32,928 nt of DNA from Candidatus Infernicultor aquiphilus (GTDB lineage Bacteria; Atribacterota; Phoenicimicrobiia; Phoenicimicrobiales; Phoenicimicrobiaceae): positions 6,028 through 38,955 of the forward strand of contig PFIP01000131.1 in NCBI GenBank assembly GCA_002782675.1. Direction: 5' to 3'. The notes beneath the pieces were generated by a model. That model had not been told where the DNA came from. It worked only from the letters and a program-made list of their open reading frames with translations, and searched no databases. The translations under genes and the position numbers were made by a program. Below are positions 8,277 to 15,574 of the stretch, piece after piece (positions within the stretch are counted from its first letter, which is position 1; each line of letters starts with the position of its first letter).

Positions 8277-9794
8277 ATGCCCAAAAAACTCTCCGCCAAT
8301 ATGCTCTATAACTACGTCAAATGTCCTCACCGTGTAAGATTAGATCTTTTTGGAGATTATTCAAAACAAGATCCCATCAGTGTATTTGTCAAATTATTAT
8401 GGGAAAAGGGTACTGATTTTGAAAAACAAGTAATCCAGGGTTTGGAGTTACCATTTTTAGATTTAAGCTCCTACTCAGGAATGGAAAGAGAAAAGCGAAC
8501 CAAAGAAGCTATTGACCGTGGCGAAGATTTAATCTATGGTGGAAGAATCAGTACCGAGGGGCTGGTCGGCGAACCTGATCTTTTAAGAAAATATGGTAAG
8601 GGCTACATTAGCGGTGATATTAAGAGCGGTTCCGGTTTAGAGGGAGAAAATGATACCTCCGAAGGTAAGCTGAAAGTCCACTATGCAGTCCAGCTTGCCC
8701 TTTATACCGATATCCTGGAAAGACTCGGTATATCGGGAGGCCGAACCCCTTTTATTTGGGATATCCAGGGACGAGAAATTGAATATGATTTAAATTCACC
8801 CCAAAGTATACGAAAAATAGAATCCTGGTGGGTTAGATATGAAAATTGTTTAGAGGCAGTTAGTAAAATAGCGAACCAGGACTTAAAAACTTTGCCTGCC
8901 TATTCAGGAATATGCAAATTATGCCAATGGCGGACTTATTGCTTTAGATGTTTAAAAAAGGCTAATGATTTAACCTTGATACCGGAACTGGGTCGGGTAA
9001 AAAGAGATGCGATGATTAGCTATATAGATTCCGTTTCTGATTTTGCCACCATTGATTTGGAGATGTTTAAAAGGAAAAATAAAACCATTTTCCCAGGTAT
9101 CGGGATAGAAAGCCTGCGAAAATTTCAAGAAAGAGCAATCCTTTTATCAAAAAAAGATTCCCAACCCTATTTGAAAGAGCAAGTCACCTTACCAGATGCC
9201 TCCACTGAATTATTTTTCGATATTGAGACCGATCCGCTGAGAGATATCTGCTATCTGCATGGTTTTCTGGAACGTCGCAATCGAGATACTACCACCGAGC
9301 GATATGTTTCTTTCTTTTCCGACCAACCAAATAAAGAAGAACAAAAACAAGCCTTTGGTAAAGCCTGGGAATTTATTCAAAGATCAATGCCCTGTATCAT
9401 TTATTATTATTCACCCTATGAAAAAACCCAATGGAAAAAATTGCAAGAAAAATATCCCGAGGTGATGTCCAAAGACGATATAGAAGGGATGTTTAATTCC
9501 GGTTATGCAATTGATCTCTACCTTGATGTGGTGAAGAAAAAAACAGAATGGCCCACTAATGATTACTCTATTAAAACATTAGCCTCCTATCTGGGATTTC
9601 GTTGGCGGGATACCAGTCCATCCGGTGCTGAATCTATTGAGTGGTATCATCGATGGGTAGAGACCGGTGATGAAAACATAAAAAAGAGGATTCTCCAATA
9701 CAATGAAGATGACTGTATTGCCACCCGCGTTTTATTGGAGGGTATTTGTTCATTACCTTTATTGTCAGGGGACGGTCCTTTGACAAAGTTTTAG
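8277..9794 (+). CDS. TM0106-family RecB-like nuclease with RNase H-like domain
   Basis: 505 aa from the ATG at 8277 (TTGGAGA just upstream; an in-frame TTG three bases earlier is less likely). The N-terminal ~230 residues have a RecB/Cas4-like PD-(D/E)xK layout: GEPDLLRK then GDIKSG. One Cys near the N-terminus (KCPHR) plus three in ICKLCQWRTYC can form the 4Fe-4S cluster typical of such nucleases. A helix-hairpin-helix-like stretch is followed by an RNase H-like exonuclease domain with ELFFDIETDP (DxE), IDLYLDV and YNEDDCIATR. No helicase or CRISPR genes are nearby. The last nine or so codons lie within the REP copy at 9763-9788, so the natural C-terminus appears to have been replaced by repeat sequence. 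Confidence 0.85.
   Translation: MPKKLSANMLYNYVKCPHRVRLDLFGDYSKQDPISVFVKLLWEKGTDFEKQVIQGLELPFLDLSSYSGMEREKRTKEAIDRGEDLIYGGRISTEGLVGEPDLLRKYGKGYISGDIKSGSGLEGENDTSEGKLKVHYAVQLALYTDILERLGISGGRTPFIWDIQGREIEYDLNSPQSIRKIESWWVRYENCLEAVSKIANQDLKTLPAYSGICKLCQWRTYCFRCLKKANDLTLIPELGRVKRDAMISYIDSVSDFATIDLEMFKRKNKTIFPGIGIESLRKFQERAILLSKKDSQPYLKEQVTLPDASTELFFDIETDPLRDICYLHGFLERRNRDTTTERYVSFFSDQPNKEEQKQAFGKAWEFIQRSMPCIIYYYSPYEKTQWKKLQEKYPEVMSKDDIEGMFNSGYAIDLYLDVVKKKTEWPTNDYSIKTLASYLGFRWRDTSPSGAESIEWYHRWVETGDENIKKRILQYNEDDCIATRVLLEGICSLPLLSGDGPLTKF
9763..9788. repeat. REP unit, left flank of RAYT gene
   Basis: 26 bp starting TGTCAGGGGACGG and ending CCTTTGACAAAG. Its reverse complement matches 10649-10674 at 25 of 26 positions, and it shares the core of the arms at 1846-1907. 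It overlaps the 3' end of the TM0106-family gene and encodes the odd tail SGDGPLTK. With the right copy it brackets the transposase gene in inverted orientation. Confidence 0.85.
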
Positions 9795-9841
9795 ATTATA
9801 GATATAATAAATTAAATAAAAAAAGATAAAAGGTAAACAAT

Positions 9842-10636
9842 ATGTCTAGACAAAGAAGAAAATTAAGTTCAAGTCAAATTTATCATGTTATGCTTCGAGG
9901 TAATTCTGGAAGAGATATTTTTATTGATGATGAAGATAAGCATAGATTTTTAAATATTCTGACTAACAAGAAAAAGGATAATGAATTTGTTATTTATGCC
10001 TATTGTCTAATGGATAATCATATCCATTTACTTTTAAAAGAGAATAAAGATAATATTTCTCATATAATGAAGAGGATTGGTACTGCTTATGCAGTGTATT
10101 TTAACAAAAAATACCAGCAGAATGGTCACCTCTTTCAAGATAGATTTAAGAGTGAAGTTATAGAAGGCGAACTATATTTATTAGCGGTTATCCGTTATAT
10201 CCACAATAATCCCCTCAAGGCCAGATTAGTAAAATTGCCAGAAGATTATAAGTGGAGTTCTTATTCTGAATATCTTAAAAATCGGACTAAAATGGTTATA
10301 GTAGAAGATATTTTAAAGCTATTTTCTAAGAATTTATCAAAAGCTCTCCCTTTATTTATGAAATTTTCTCAAGCAGAAGATAATCATGATTTTTTAGAAT
10401 ACAAAGAAGATAATCAGACTAAGAAAGATATAAATACTTATCAAAAGGCCTCTAATTTCCGTGACCAATATTTAAAAAGAAATCATTTTGAACTTATTTT
10501 ATTAAGAAAGAGAAGAAACAAAATATTTCGTGATAAGCTGATAAGGGAATTAAAGGAGAAATCAATATTATCGAATAGAGAAATCGCTAATCTTTTAGAG
10601 ATTAATCGAGGAATTGTGCAATTAGTTAAGTTATAA
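9842..10636 (+). CDS. REP-associated tyrosine transposase (RAYT, Y1_Tnp/TnpA_REP)
   Basis: 264 aa, IS200/IS605-related single-strand transposase that in known systems cleaves and joins REP hairpins. The HUH motif is MDNHIHLLL (His60, His62), and the downstream helix GTAYAVYFNKKY holds the candidate catalytic tyrosine. RYIHNNPLKARLV is the strongly conserved RAYT block, followed by KWSSYSEYL. The N-terminus MSRQRRKLSSSQIYHVMLRGN is typical. The C-terminal ~50 residues include a helix-turn-helix-like SNREIANLLEINRGIVQLV, found in the longer RAYT subfamily. The gene appears intact and is flanked at about 50 and 13 bp by inverted REP copies. RAYTs are usually single-copy domesticated genes that spread REPs rather than classic mobile elements. 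Confidence 0.92.
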   Translation: MSRQRRKLSSSQIYHVMLRGNSGRDIFIDDEDKHRFLNILTNKKKDNEFVIYAYCLMDNHIHLLLKENKDNISHIMKRIGTAYAVYFNKKYQQNGHLFQDRFKSEVIEGELYLLAVIRYIHNNPLKARLVKLPEDYKWSSYSEYLKNRTKMVIVEDILKLFSKNLSKALPLFMKFSQAEDNHDFLEYKEDNQTKKDINTYQKASNFRDQYLKRNHFELILLRKRRNKIFRDKLIRELKEKSILSNREIANLLEINRGIVQLVKL

Positions 10637-10648
10637 AAAGTTTATAGA

Positions 10649-10676
10649 CTTTGTCAAAGGACCGTCCCTTGACAAA
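10649..10676. repeat. REP unit, right flank of RAYT gene
   Basis: The 27-bp unit 10650-10676 reads TTTGTCAAAGGAC, a central C, then GTCCCTTGACAAA: an imperfect palindrome with 12 of 13 pairs matched. It is the inverted partner of 9763-9788, 13 bp past the RAYT stop and 7 bp from the stop of the convergent LysE gene. It may also work as a transcription terminator for both. Confidence 0.85.
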
Positions 10677-10682
10677 TTATAG

Positions 10683-11288
10683 TCAGGAAATGATTCCGGT
10701 AATCTTTATCGCCGTATAGACCAGAAGAAGGGATAGGATAATGTTTAAAATGGTTCTTAATTTTGCCTGATGCAAATATTGGTTAATGATTGCCCCGAAT
10801 AAAGCCCAGGTTAAAATAGAGCAGAAGCCTAGGAGGGCAAAGCCCAATGAGAATAGAACTATATAGAAAAAATTGCCGATAAGGGGATTTAGAAAGACCG
10901 AATAAAGGGTCAAGCCATAAATGATTCCTTTAGGATTTAAAAATTGGAGCAATACACCTTTATAAAAACCCCAAAGATACTGATTAGTTTTTTCCTTAAA
11001 GGAAAAGCTAGTTTTAAAAGTGCCATAGGCTAAGTAGAGAATATAGGTCGCTCCAATCCAACGCAGGATAGGTTCAATAGAGGGAATGGCCGTGAGAAGC
11101 AGATTAGAAAAAAATCCACAAAGCAAAAGCAGTAAGAAAAATCCGGTAATAATTCCAAAGAGGTAAGGCCTAGTTTTTTTAATTCCAAAATTAATACCCA
11201 TAGAGGCGCAGCTCAGGTTATTAGGTCCTGGGGTGAAGGTAGTAATCAGAGCGAAGGGAATCAAAGCACTAAAGTCTATTAAGTTCAT
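10683..11288 (-). CDS. LysE-family amino acid exporter
   Basis: 201-aa membrane protein with about six hydrophobic helices. The N-terminal signature FALITTFTPGPNNLSCASMGINFG matches the LysE/RhtB translocator family, as do GATYILYLAYGTFK and LLQFLNPKGIIYGLTLYS in the middle. These are proton-driven exporters of amino acids or related small molecules. Substrate cannot be told. The gene is on the minus strand, convergent with the RAYT gene, and ends 7 bp from a REP unit. GAGGGAAGAAAA is the Shine-Dalgarno, and a good promoter is seen at 11361-11389. A second, broken LysE-type gene occurs at 24624-25130. Confidence 0.93.
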   Translation of the reverse strand: MNLIDFSALIPFALITTFTPGPNNLSCASMGINFGIKKTRPYLFGIITGFFLLLLLCGFFSNLLLTAIPSIEPILRWIGATYILYLAYGTFKTSFSFKEKTNQYLWGFYKGVLLQFLNPKGIIYGLTLYSVFLNPLIGNFFYIVLFSLGFALLGFCSILTWALFGAIINQYLHQAKLRTILNIILSLLLVYTAIKITGIIS

Positions 11289-11360
11289 TTTTCTTCCCTC
11301 CCCGATTATTTATTTTGAATTATAATTTTTGGATTCAGGCAGTAAGTAAAAGTGTTTATC

Positions 11361-11389
11361 AATTTACAGTAAAAAAGTTCTATTGTCAA
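11361..11389 (-). promoter_or_regulatory. Promoter for LysE gene
   Basis: Minus strand: perfect TTGACA (11389-11384), 17-base spacer, then TAAATT (11366-11361). Predicted transcription start is about 65 bp before the LysE start codon. Confidence 0.6.
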
Positions 11390-11530
11390 GAAATTTACAT
11401 AAATTTACATAAGTTACAAAACCTGCTAAAATTAAAAATGTTTAAGAATAGTTAAACTTATTATATAATTTAACCGAATAATGGGTGAACTCAAGGATGA
11501 TTTAAAAATAGAATATAGATAGGGTAAGGC

Positions 11531-12472
11531 ATGAGTAAAAAGATTAAAAATGTCTGTGTATATGGTGTAGGAGGCGTTGGTGGATATTTTGGCGGGAAGA
11601 TAGCTTATGAAATTAGTAAAGGTAAGCATGCTATACAGGTCTATTTTATAGCCCGAGGAGAACATTTAAAAGCCATTCGAAAACAGGGGTTACATTTACT
11701 TACTGATAAAGGAGAATTTGTTTGCTATCCGAATGTTGCTACAGATAAGGTAGAACAAATTCCTATCCCAGATTTATACTTATTGTGTGTAAAAGGGTAT
11801 GACCTGGATAATACTGTTGCATCAATTTCAAAAAAGATACACCATGATACCATAATTCTTCCCTTGCTTAATGGAGTAGATATCTATGAACGTATCAGGA
11901 CCAATTTGCATCAAGCGATAGTTTCGCCTGCCTGTGCCTATGTTTCCTCTAGTATTGAAAACCCCGGGACGATCAGACAAAAAGGTCCTGAGGGGCAGAT
12001 CGTATTTGGTAAAGACCCAAAATATGTAGATTATAATTATACGTATCTTATTGAGTTCTTTAATGAGATGGGAATTGGCAACACCTGGTATGATAATCCC
12101 TATCCGGTAATATGGGAAAAGTATATATTTATCACTGCGCTTAGTTTAATGACCGCTTATTCAGGAAAAACGATAGGAAAAGTACTCGCTGATGATAAGT
12201 TAAAGAGTATGACGGAAAATATTATGAAAGAAGTTGTTTTAATTGGGAGAGCAAAAAATATAGATTTTGAGCAAGATATAGTGGAAAAAACTCTACAAAA
12301 AGCCAGGAATTTTCCCTACGAAACCAAGACCTCCTTTCAAAGAGATTATGAAAAAGGGAATGCCAGACATGAGGGAGATATTTTCGGAGGGACTTTAATC
12401 CGTTGGGGAAAAGAATATAATATTTCAATTCCCATCATTACAGAGGTGTATGGAGCGTTAATGGCACGGTAA
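11531..12472 (+). CDS. panE: Ketopantoate reductase family protein (PanE/ApbA)
   Basis: 313 aa. The N-terminal NADPH-binding Rossmann fold VCVYGVGGVGGYFGGKIA has the GxGxxG motif, and LLCVKGYDLDNTV and LPLLNGVDIYERI are typical of 2-dehydropantoate 2-reductases. The C-terminal helical domain contains VIWEKYIFITALSLMTA (the catalytic Lys region) and the conserved SFQRDYEKGNARHEGDIFGG substrate segment. The expected reaction is NADPH reduction of ketopantoate to pantoate for coenzyme A synthesis, but the family also has paralogues acting on other 2-keto acids, and no panB/panC is next to it. Transcription is likely with the two small downstream genes (36-bp gap). Confidence 0.88.
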   Translation: MSKKIKNVCVYGVGGVGGYFGGKIAYEISKGKHAIQVYFIARGEHLKAIRKQGLHLLTDKGEFVCYPNVATDKVEQIPIPDLYLLCVKGYDLDNTVASISKKIHHDTIILPLLNGVDIYERIRTNLHQAIVSPACAYVSSSIENPGTIRQKGPEGQIVFGKDPKYVDYNYTYLIEFFNEMGIGNTWYDNPYPVIWEKYIFITALSLMTAYSGKTIGKVLADDKLKSMTENIMKEVVLIGRAKNIDFEQDIVEKTLQKARNFPYETKTSFQRDYEKGNARHEGDIFGGTLIRWGKEYNISIPIITEVYGALMAR

Positions 12473-12508
12473 AATTTAAGAGGATCTTACTTTAGGAGGG
12501 AGAAATAA

Positions 12509-12850
12509 ATGTTGAAAGAATTAATCCAAGAAGGGTACGGGGTTAAAGAAGATTTAAATTGTGCCGAAACTATTTTGTATGCTGCTAATCAGGTTTATCA
12601 TCTTAACTTAAACTCAGATTCTCTAAAACTGGCCGCTACCTTTGGTGGGGGGATGGGAATTGAAAGTGTCTGGGGTGTATTGGCTGGTTCTCTTATGGTT
12701 TTAGGAAGGCTTTTTATTAAAGAGACTGCTCACAAACATCCTGAAATTAAAGAATTAAGTAAAGAATTATTTGATACTTTTCAAAAGGAAATGGGCGATA
12801 TTCTGTGTAAACCATTAAAAAATAATAGAGAAAAGGAGAAGTTAGTATGA
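12509..12850 (+). CDS. C-GCAxxG-C-C family-like small protein with altered Cys motif
   Basis: 113 aa. It matches the C_GCAxxG_C_C family (PF09719, possible redox or metal proteins): EDLNCAETILYAANQVY supplies the first cysteine, and TFGGGMG precedes the signature loop. In the family this loop usually reads CGAxxG; here it is WGVLAGSLMVLG, so that cysteine is lost. DILCKPL retains the late cysteine. AGGAGGGAG precedes the ATG. It overlaps the next gene by ATGA, indicating tight coupling. Function of the family is poorly known; loss of the central cysteine suggests either divergence from redox use or a variant subfamily. Confidence 0.75.
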   Translation: MLKELIQEGYGVKEDLNCAETILYAANQVYHLNLNSDSLKLAATFGGGMGIESVWGVLAGSLMVLGRLFIKETAHKHPEIKELSKELFDTFQKEMGDILCKPLKNNREKEKLV

Positions 12851-13395
12851 GTGAGATTATTGACTACAAGATTTATGGGGATGACATGCAGATTGTGGAG
12901 ATTGAATTAGATCCAGGTGAAGGGATAAGGGCTGAAGCAGGGGCAATGATGTATATGGACGAAAAAATAGAAATGCAAACTTCTACTGGAGGAGGCTTGT
13001 TTAAAGGATTTAAACGTATAATCACTGGTGAGTCTTTCTTTATCACCACTTTTCTTAATCAGGGAAATGGAAAAAGTCATATTGCCTTTGGAGCCCCTTT
13101 TCCAGGTAAGATAATTCCTCTGGAGATAGATAAACTGGGCGGAAAATTTTTATGCCAGAAAGATTCTTTCTTATGTGCGGCGAGAGGGATTGAAATTGAA
13201 GTAGCCTTTACTAAAAAGATTGGAGCCGGACTTTTCGGAGGAGAAGGTTTTATCCTGCAGCGATTGGAAGGCGATGGGTTGGCTGATCGAATTATTGCCG
13301 CCTCTCGTTTTCATAAAAGAGAAGAACAAAAGGGCATTGCAGGTTTCGGCGGTAACATTTTAGGTGGAATATTAGGGGGAGATAAAAAATTTTAA
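12847..13395 (+). CDS. TIGR00266/AIM24-family protein with internal deletion
   Basis: 182 aa, whereas members I know of are roughly 220-260. The start (DYKIYGDDMQIVEIELDPGEGIRAEAGAMMYM), GGGLFKGFKRIITGESFF and GAGLFGGEGFILQRLEGDGLA are textbook for the family. The usual second half (AGG-x-x-I-E-x-E-L, VDTGCLVAF, VGG, second FGGEG) is absent, and the protein jumps from GDGLA directly to DRIIAASRF, which normally lies near the C-terminus. The frame is preserved. The tail GFGGNILGGILGGDKKF is normal. It starts within the stop of the preceding gene (ATGA). The AIM24 fold is a beta-sandwich of unclear function. Whether the shortened protein folds is not known. Confidence 0.88.
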   Translation: MSEIIDYKIYGDDMQIVEIELDPGEGIRAEAGAMMYMDEKIEMQTSTGGGLFKGFKRIITGESFFITTFLNQGNGKSHIAFGAPFPGKIIPLEIDKLGGKFLCQKDSFLCAARGIEIEVAFTKKIGAGLFGGEGFILQRLEGDGLADRIIAASRFHKREEQKGIAGFGGNILGGILGGDKKF

Positions 13396-13411
13396 ATTAT
13401 TAATCAAGGGC

Positions 13412-13439
13412 TTGACAGCAGGAAGTACTAAAGGATAAG
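13412..13439 (+). promoter_or_regulatory. Probable promoter for radical SAM gene
   Basis: Perfect TTGACA at 13412-13417, 16-base spacer, then GATAAG (13434-13439). It lies about 80 bp before the ATG at 13522 and just after the stop of the AIM24 gene. The -10 is weak. Confidence 0.4.
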
Positions 13440-13521
13440 ATAGGTCATTAATAGAAAATATTTAGTTAGATTAAGTTTTTATTCTTCTGGAAGAAAATAT
13501 AAAATAAAAGGGAAGGTTAAT

Positions 13522-15000
13522 ATGAAAATACTTCTTGTTTACCCTGAGTATCCAGAGACTTTCTGGAGCTTTAAATATGCCTTAAAGTTTATTTCTAAAA
13601 AAGCGAGTCTCCCACCTTTGGGGTTGTTAACTGTAGCTGCCTTGCTTCCTAAGGAATGGGAGAAAAAGCTGGTAGATATGACCTTAATAGAATTAATTGA
13701 TAGAGACATTAAGTGGGCTGATTATATATTTATTAGTGCTATGTCTATTCAGAAGGAATCTGTGAAGAAGATAGTTGATAAATGCAAAAAGTTAGGGGCT
13801 AAGATAGTGGCAGGCGGTCCACTTTTTACCTCTGAATATGAAGATTTTAAGGAGATAGATTATTTTGTACTTAATGAAGCTGAAATTACTTTGCCTTCTT
13901 TTTTAAAAGATTTAGAAGAAGGACATCCTAAACATCTTTACACTTCGGATCAATGGGTAGATATAAAAAATACACCTATTCCACTTTGGGAACTAGTTGA
14001 TCTAAATAAATATGCCACTATGTGCATTCAATATTCTCGAGGTTGTCCCTTTAATTGTGAATTTTGTGATGTTACCTTACTTTTTGGGCATAAAATGCGG
14101 CTTAAAATTAAAGATCAGATACTCGCAGAATTAGATAGTCTCTACTCACGGGGATGGAGAGGTGGAGTATTTATTGTCGACGACAATTTTATCGGCAACA
14201 AGAGAGAGTTAAAAAACGAGGTACTTCCCGCCATAATTGATTGGATGGAAGAGCGAAAACATCCTTTCTCTTTTACTACTCAGGCTAGCATAAATCTATC
14301 CGATGATGAGGAGCTTATGCAGTTAATGGTTCGGGCCGGATTTGGTTCAGTATTTGTGGGTATTGAGACTCCTAATGAAGAGAGTTTAGCTGAATGCAAC
14401 AAATTGCAAAATAAAAATCGTGATCTAATAGCTTGTGTTAAAAGGATGCAAAAATCTGGTTTAATAGTTAATGGAGGATTTATTGTGGGCTTTGATAATG
14501 ATCCGCCTTTAATTTTCGAAAGAATAATTGAATTCATTCAAAAAAGTGGAATTGTAAGTGCTATGGTCGGATTATTAAATGCTCCTCGCGGCACCAAACT
14601 TTACCAGAAACTGGTTAAGGAAAATAGATTGCTTCAGGAAGCTTCTGGTGATAATACTGACCTTTCTATTAACTTTATCCCTAAAATGAAATATAAAACG
14701 CTTATTGATGGTTATAAAAAAGTATTAAGTACAATTTATTCCCCCAAATATTACTATGCACGTCTCCTGACCCTTTTAAAGAATACTAAACCTTTACAAA
14801 AAAATAAATATCAATTCCATCTTTATTATCTTACCGGATTTTTTAAATCTATCTGGCATCTGGGTATAGTAGGGAAGGAAAGAACTTATTATTGGAAACT
14901 CTTTTTCTGGTCTTTATTTCGACGCCCACAACTTCTTCCTATGGTAATAACCTACGCTGTATATGGATTCCATTTCCGTAAGATTTACGAAAATTATTAA
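13522..15000 (+). CDS. B12-binding-domain radical SAM protein (class B type)
   Basis: 492 aa. An N-terminal cobalamin-binding-like Rossmann domain (LLVYPEYPETFWSFKYALKF, ASLPPLGLLTVAALLP, KIVAGGPLFTSEYE) precedes a radical SAM domain with YSRGCPFNCEFCDV (Cys175, Cys179, Cys182 for the 4Fe-4S cluster). It also has FVDDNFIGNK-like IVDDNFIGNK, SVFVGIETPNEESL, and a C-terminal DUF4070-like region with aromatic-rich segments. Class B radical SAM enzymes of this layout typically carry out methylation or ring chemistry on lipids and secondary metabolites; the substrate here is unknown. It has its own promoter and is followed by the T-box leader promoter, so it seems monocistronic. GGGAAGG precedes the ATG. 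Confidence 0.88.
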   Translation: MKILLVYPEYPETFWSFKYALKFISKKASLPPLGLLTVAALLPKEWEKKLVDMTLIELIDRDIKWADYIFISAMSIQKESVKKIVDKCKKLGAKIVAGGPLFTSEYEDFKEIDYFVLNEAEITLPSFLKDLEEGHPKHLYTSDQWVDIKNTPIPLWELVDLNKYATMCIQYSRGCPFNCEFCDVTLLFGHKMRLKIKDQILAELDSLYSRGWRGGVFIVDDNFIGNKRELKNEVLPAIIDWMEERKHPFSFTTQASINLSDDEELMQLMVRAGFGSVFVGIETPNEESLAECNKLQNKNRDLIACVKRMQKSGLIVNGGFIVGFDNDPPLIFERIIEFIQKSGIVSAMVGLLNAPRGTKLYQKLVKENRLLQEASGDNTDLSINFIPKMKYKTLIDGYKKVLSTIYSPKYYYARLLTLLKNTKPLQKNKYQFHLYYLTGFFKSIWHLGIVGKERTYYWKLFFWSLFRRPQLLPMVITYAVYGFHFRKIYENY

Positions 15001-15020
15001 TTATACTGGTAACAAAAGTT

Positions 15021-15049
15021 TTGACTGAACTTGACATCTATGTTATAAT
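15021..15049 (+). promoter_or_regulatory. Promoter for the T-box/trpB2 transcript
   Basis: TTGACT (15021-15026), 17-base spacer, perfect TATAAT (15044-15049). The predicted start near 15056 lies just before T-box Stem I. Confidence 0.75.
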
Positions 15050-15065
15050 TTTAAAAATGAATATT

Positions 15066-15360
15066 TAAAAGCTAAGCGTGGGAGAAGTAGCAGATTACAA
15101 AATTGGACAGAGAGTCGTTTATGGTGAGAATCGACAAAAGATTTTAAATAATTTGTGAAATGGACCCACAAGCTTCGGGCTAAAAGGGCTAAAATAGCCT
15201 GAGTAAGTTTTGACGGATTTTTCCACCGTGAAAAGGAAAAGTATATCGGTATATAATTAATGTACTGGTATTCTATAGAGTAGGATTTTCTAAATAAAAA
15301 TCCTATTAGAGTGGTACCACGGAATTAACCTTTCGTCTCTCAGAGATGAAAGGTTTTTTT
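15066..15360 (+). promoter_or_regulatory. T-box riboswitch, Trp (UGG) specifier, first antiterminator/terminator
   Basis: Stem I base pairs 15069-15073 with 15171-15175 and 15078-15082 (GTGGG) with 15165-15169 (CCCAC). The apical region has the family-typical AGAGAGTCG and GGTGAGAATCGAC. The 3' side of the specifier loop reads GTGAAA-TGG-A-CCC, giving UGG (15161-15163), the Trp codon. A Stem III-like hairpin (AGGATTTT/AAAATCCT, 15281-15304) precedes the T-box sequence GTGGTACCACGG (15311-15322). The terminator is AACCTTTC.../...GAAAGGTTTTTTT (15327-15360). The bulge residue is U, which pairs with discriminator A or wobble G. Uncharged tRNA-Trp should favour read-through toward trpB2. Confidence 0.9.
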
Positions 15361-15440
15361 ATTTACAATTTATATTATATACCCATATGCCATATAAGAG
15401 GAGTTTAATAATTAAGACTGTATATTATATTAATTTATTA

Positions 15441-15520
15441 GACTCAATAAGGGTGGCACCGCGGAAAAATAGCTCTCCGTCCCTATTATTAAAATAAGCT
15501 GGGATGGAGAGCTATTTTTT
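15441..15520 (+). promoter_or_regulatory. Second T-box antiterminator/terminator module without its own Stem I
   Basis: A second, fully consensus T-box sequence GGGTGGCACCGCGG (15451-15464) is followed by a strong terminator AAATAGCTCTCC(G)TCCC ... GGGATGGAGAGCTATTTTTTT (about 15467-15520). Only about 80 AU-rich bases separate it from the first terminator, too few for a Stem I with specifier and apical loops, and none is visible. The bulge residue is C, matching a G73 discriminator, which bacterial tRNA-Trp carries. The likely reading is a duplicated decision module served by the single upstream specifier stem. Confidence 0.87.
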
Positions 15521-15538
15521 TAACCAAGGAGGTGCAAT

Positions 15539-15568
15539 ATGTTCATATTACGTAATTGGCCCCCTTAA
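15539..15568 (+). CDS. Putative nine-codon leader peptide with Trp codon (MFILRNWPP)
   Basis: AAGGAGGTG (15526-15534) is followed five bases later by an ATG and the short ORF MFILRNWPP-stop. It lies after the second terminator and 89 bp before trpB2. Its only tryptophan codon (15557-15559) sits three codons before the stop, followed by two prolines, and the codons after Trp form one arm of a perfect palindrome. The arrangement recalls the B. subtilis rtpA (anti-TRAP) leader, where a T-box is followed by a short Trp-containing leader ORF that adjusts translation of the next gene. Stalling at UGG or at Pro-Pro-stop could alter the hairpin. That it is translated is inference. Confidence 0.6.
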   Translation: MFILRNWPP

Positions 15569-15574
15569 GGGGGC
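15559..15574. repeat. Perfect 16-bp palindrome at the end of the leader ORF
   Basis: GCCCCCTTAAGGGGGC: a 6-bp all-GC stem with a TTAA loop, in otherwise very AT-rich DNA. It overlaps the Trp, Pro, Pro and stop codons of the leader ORF and has no U-run after it, so it is not a normal terminator. A ribosome on the leader ORF would melt it. Confidence 0.8.
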
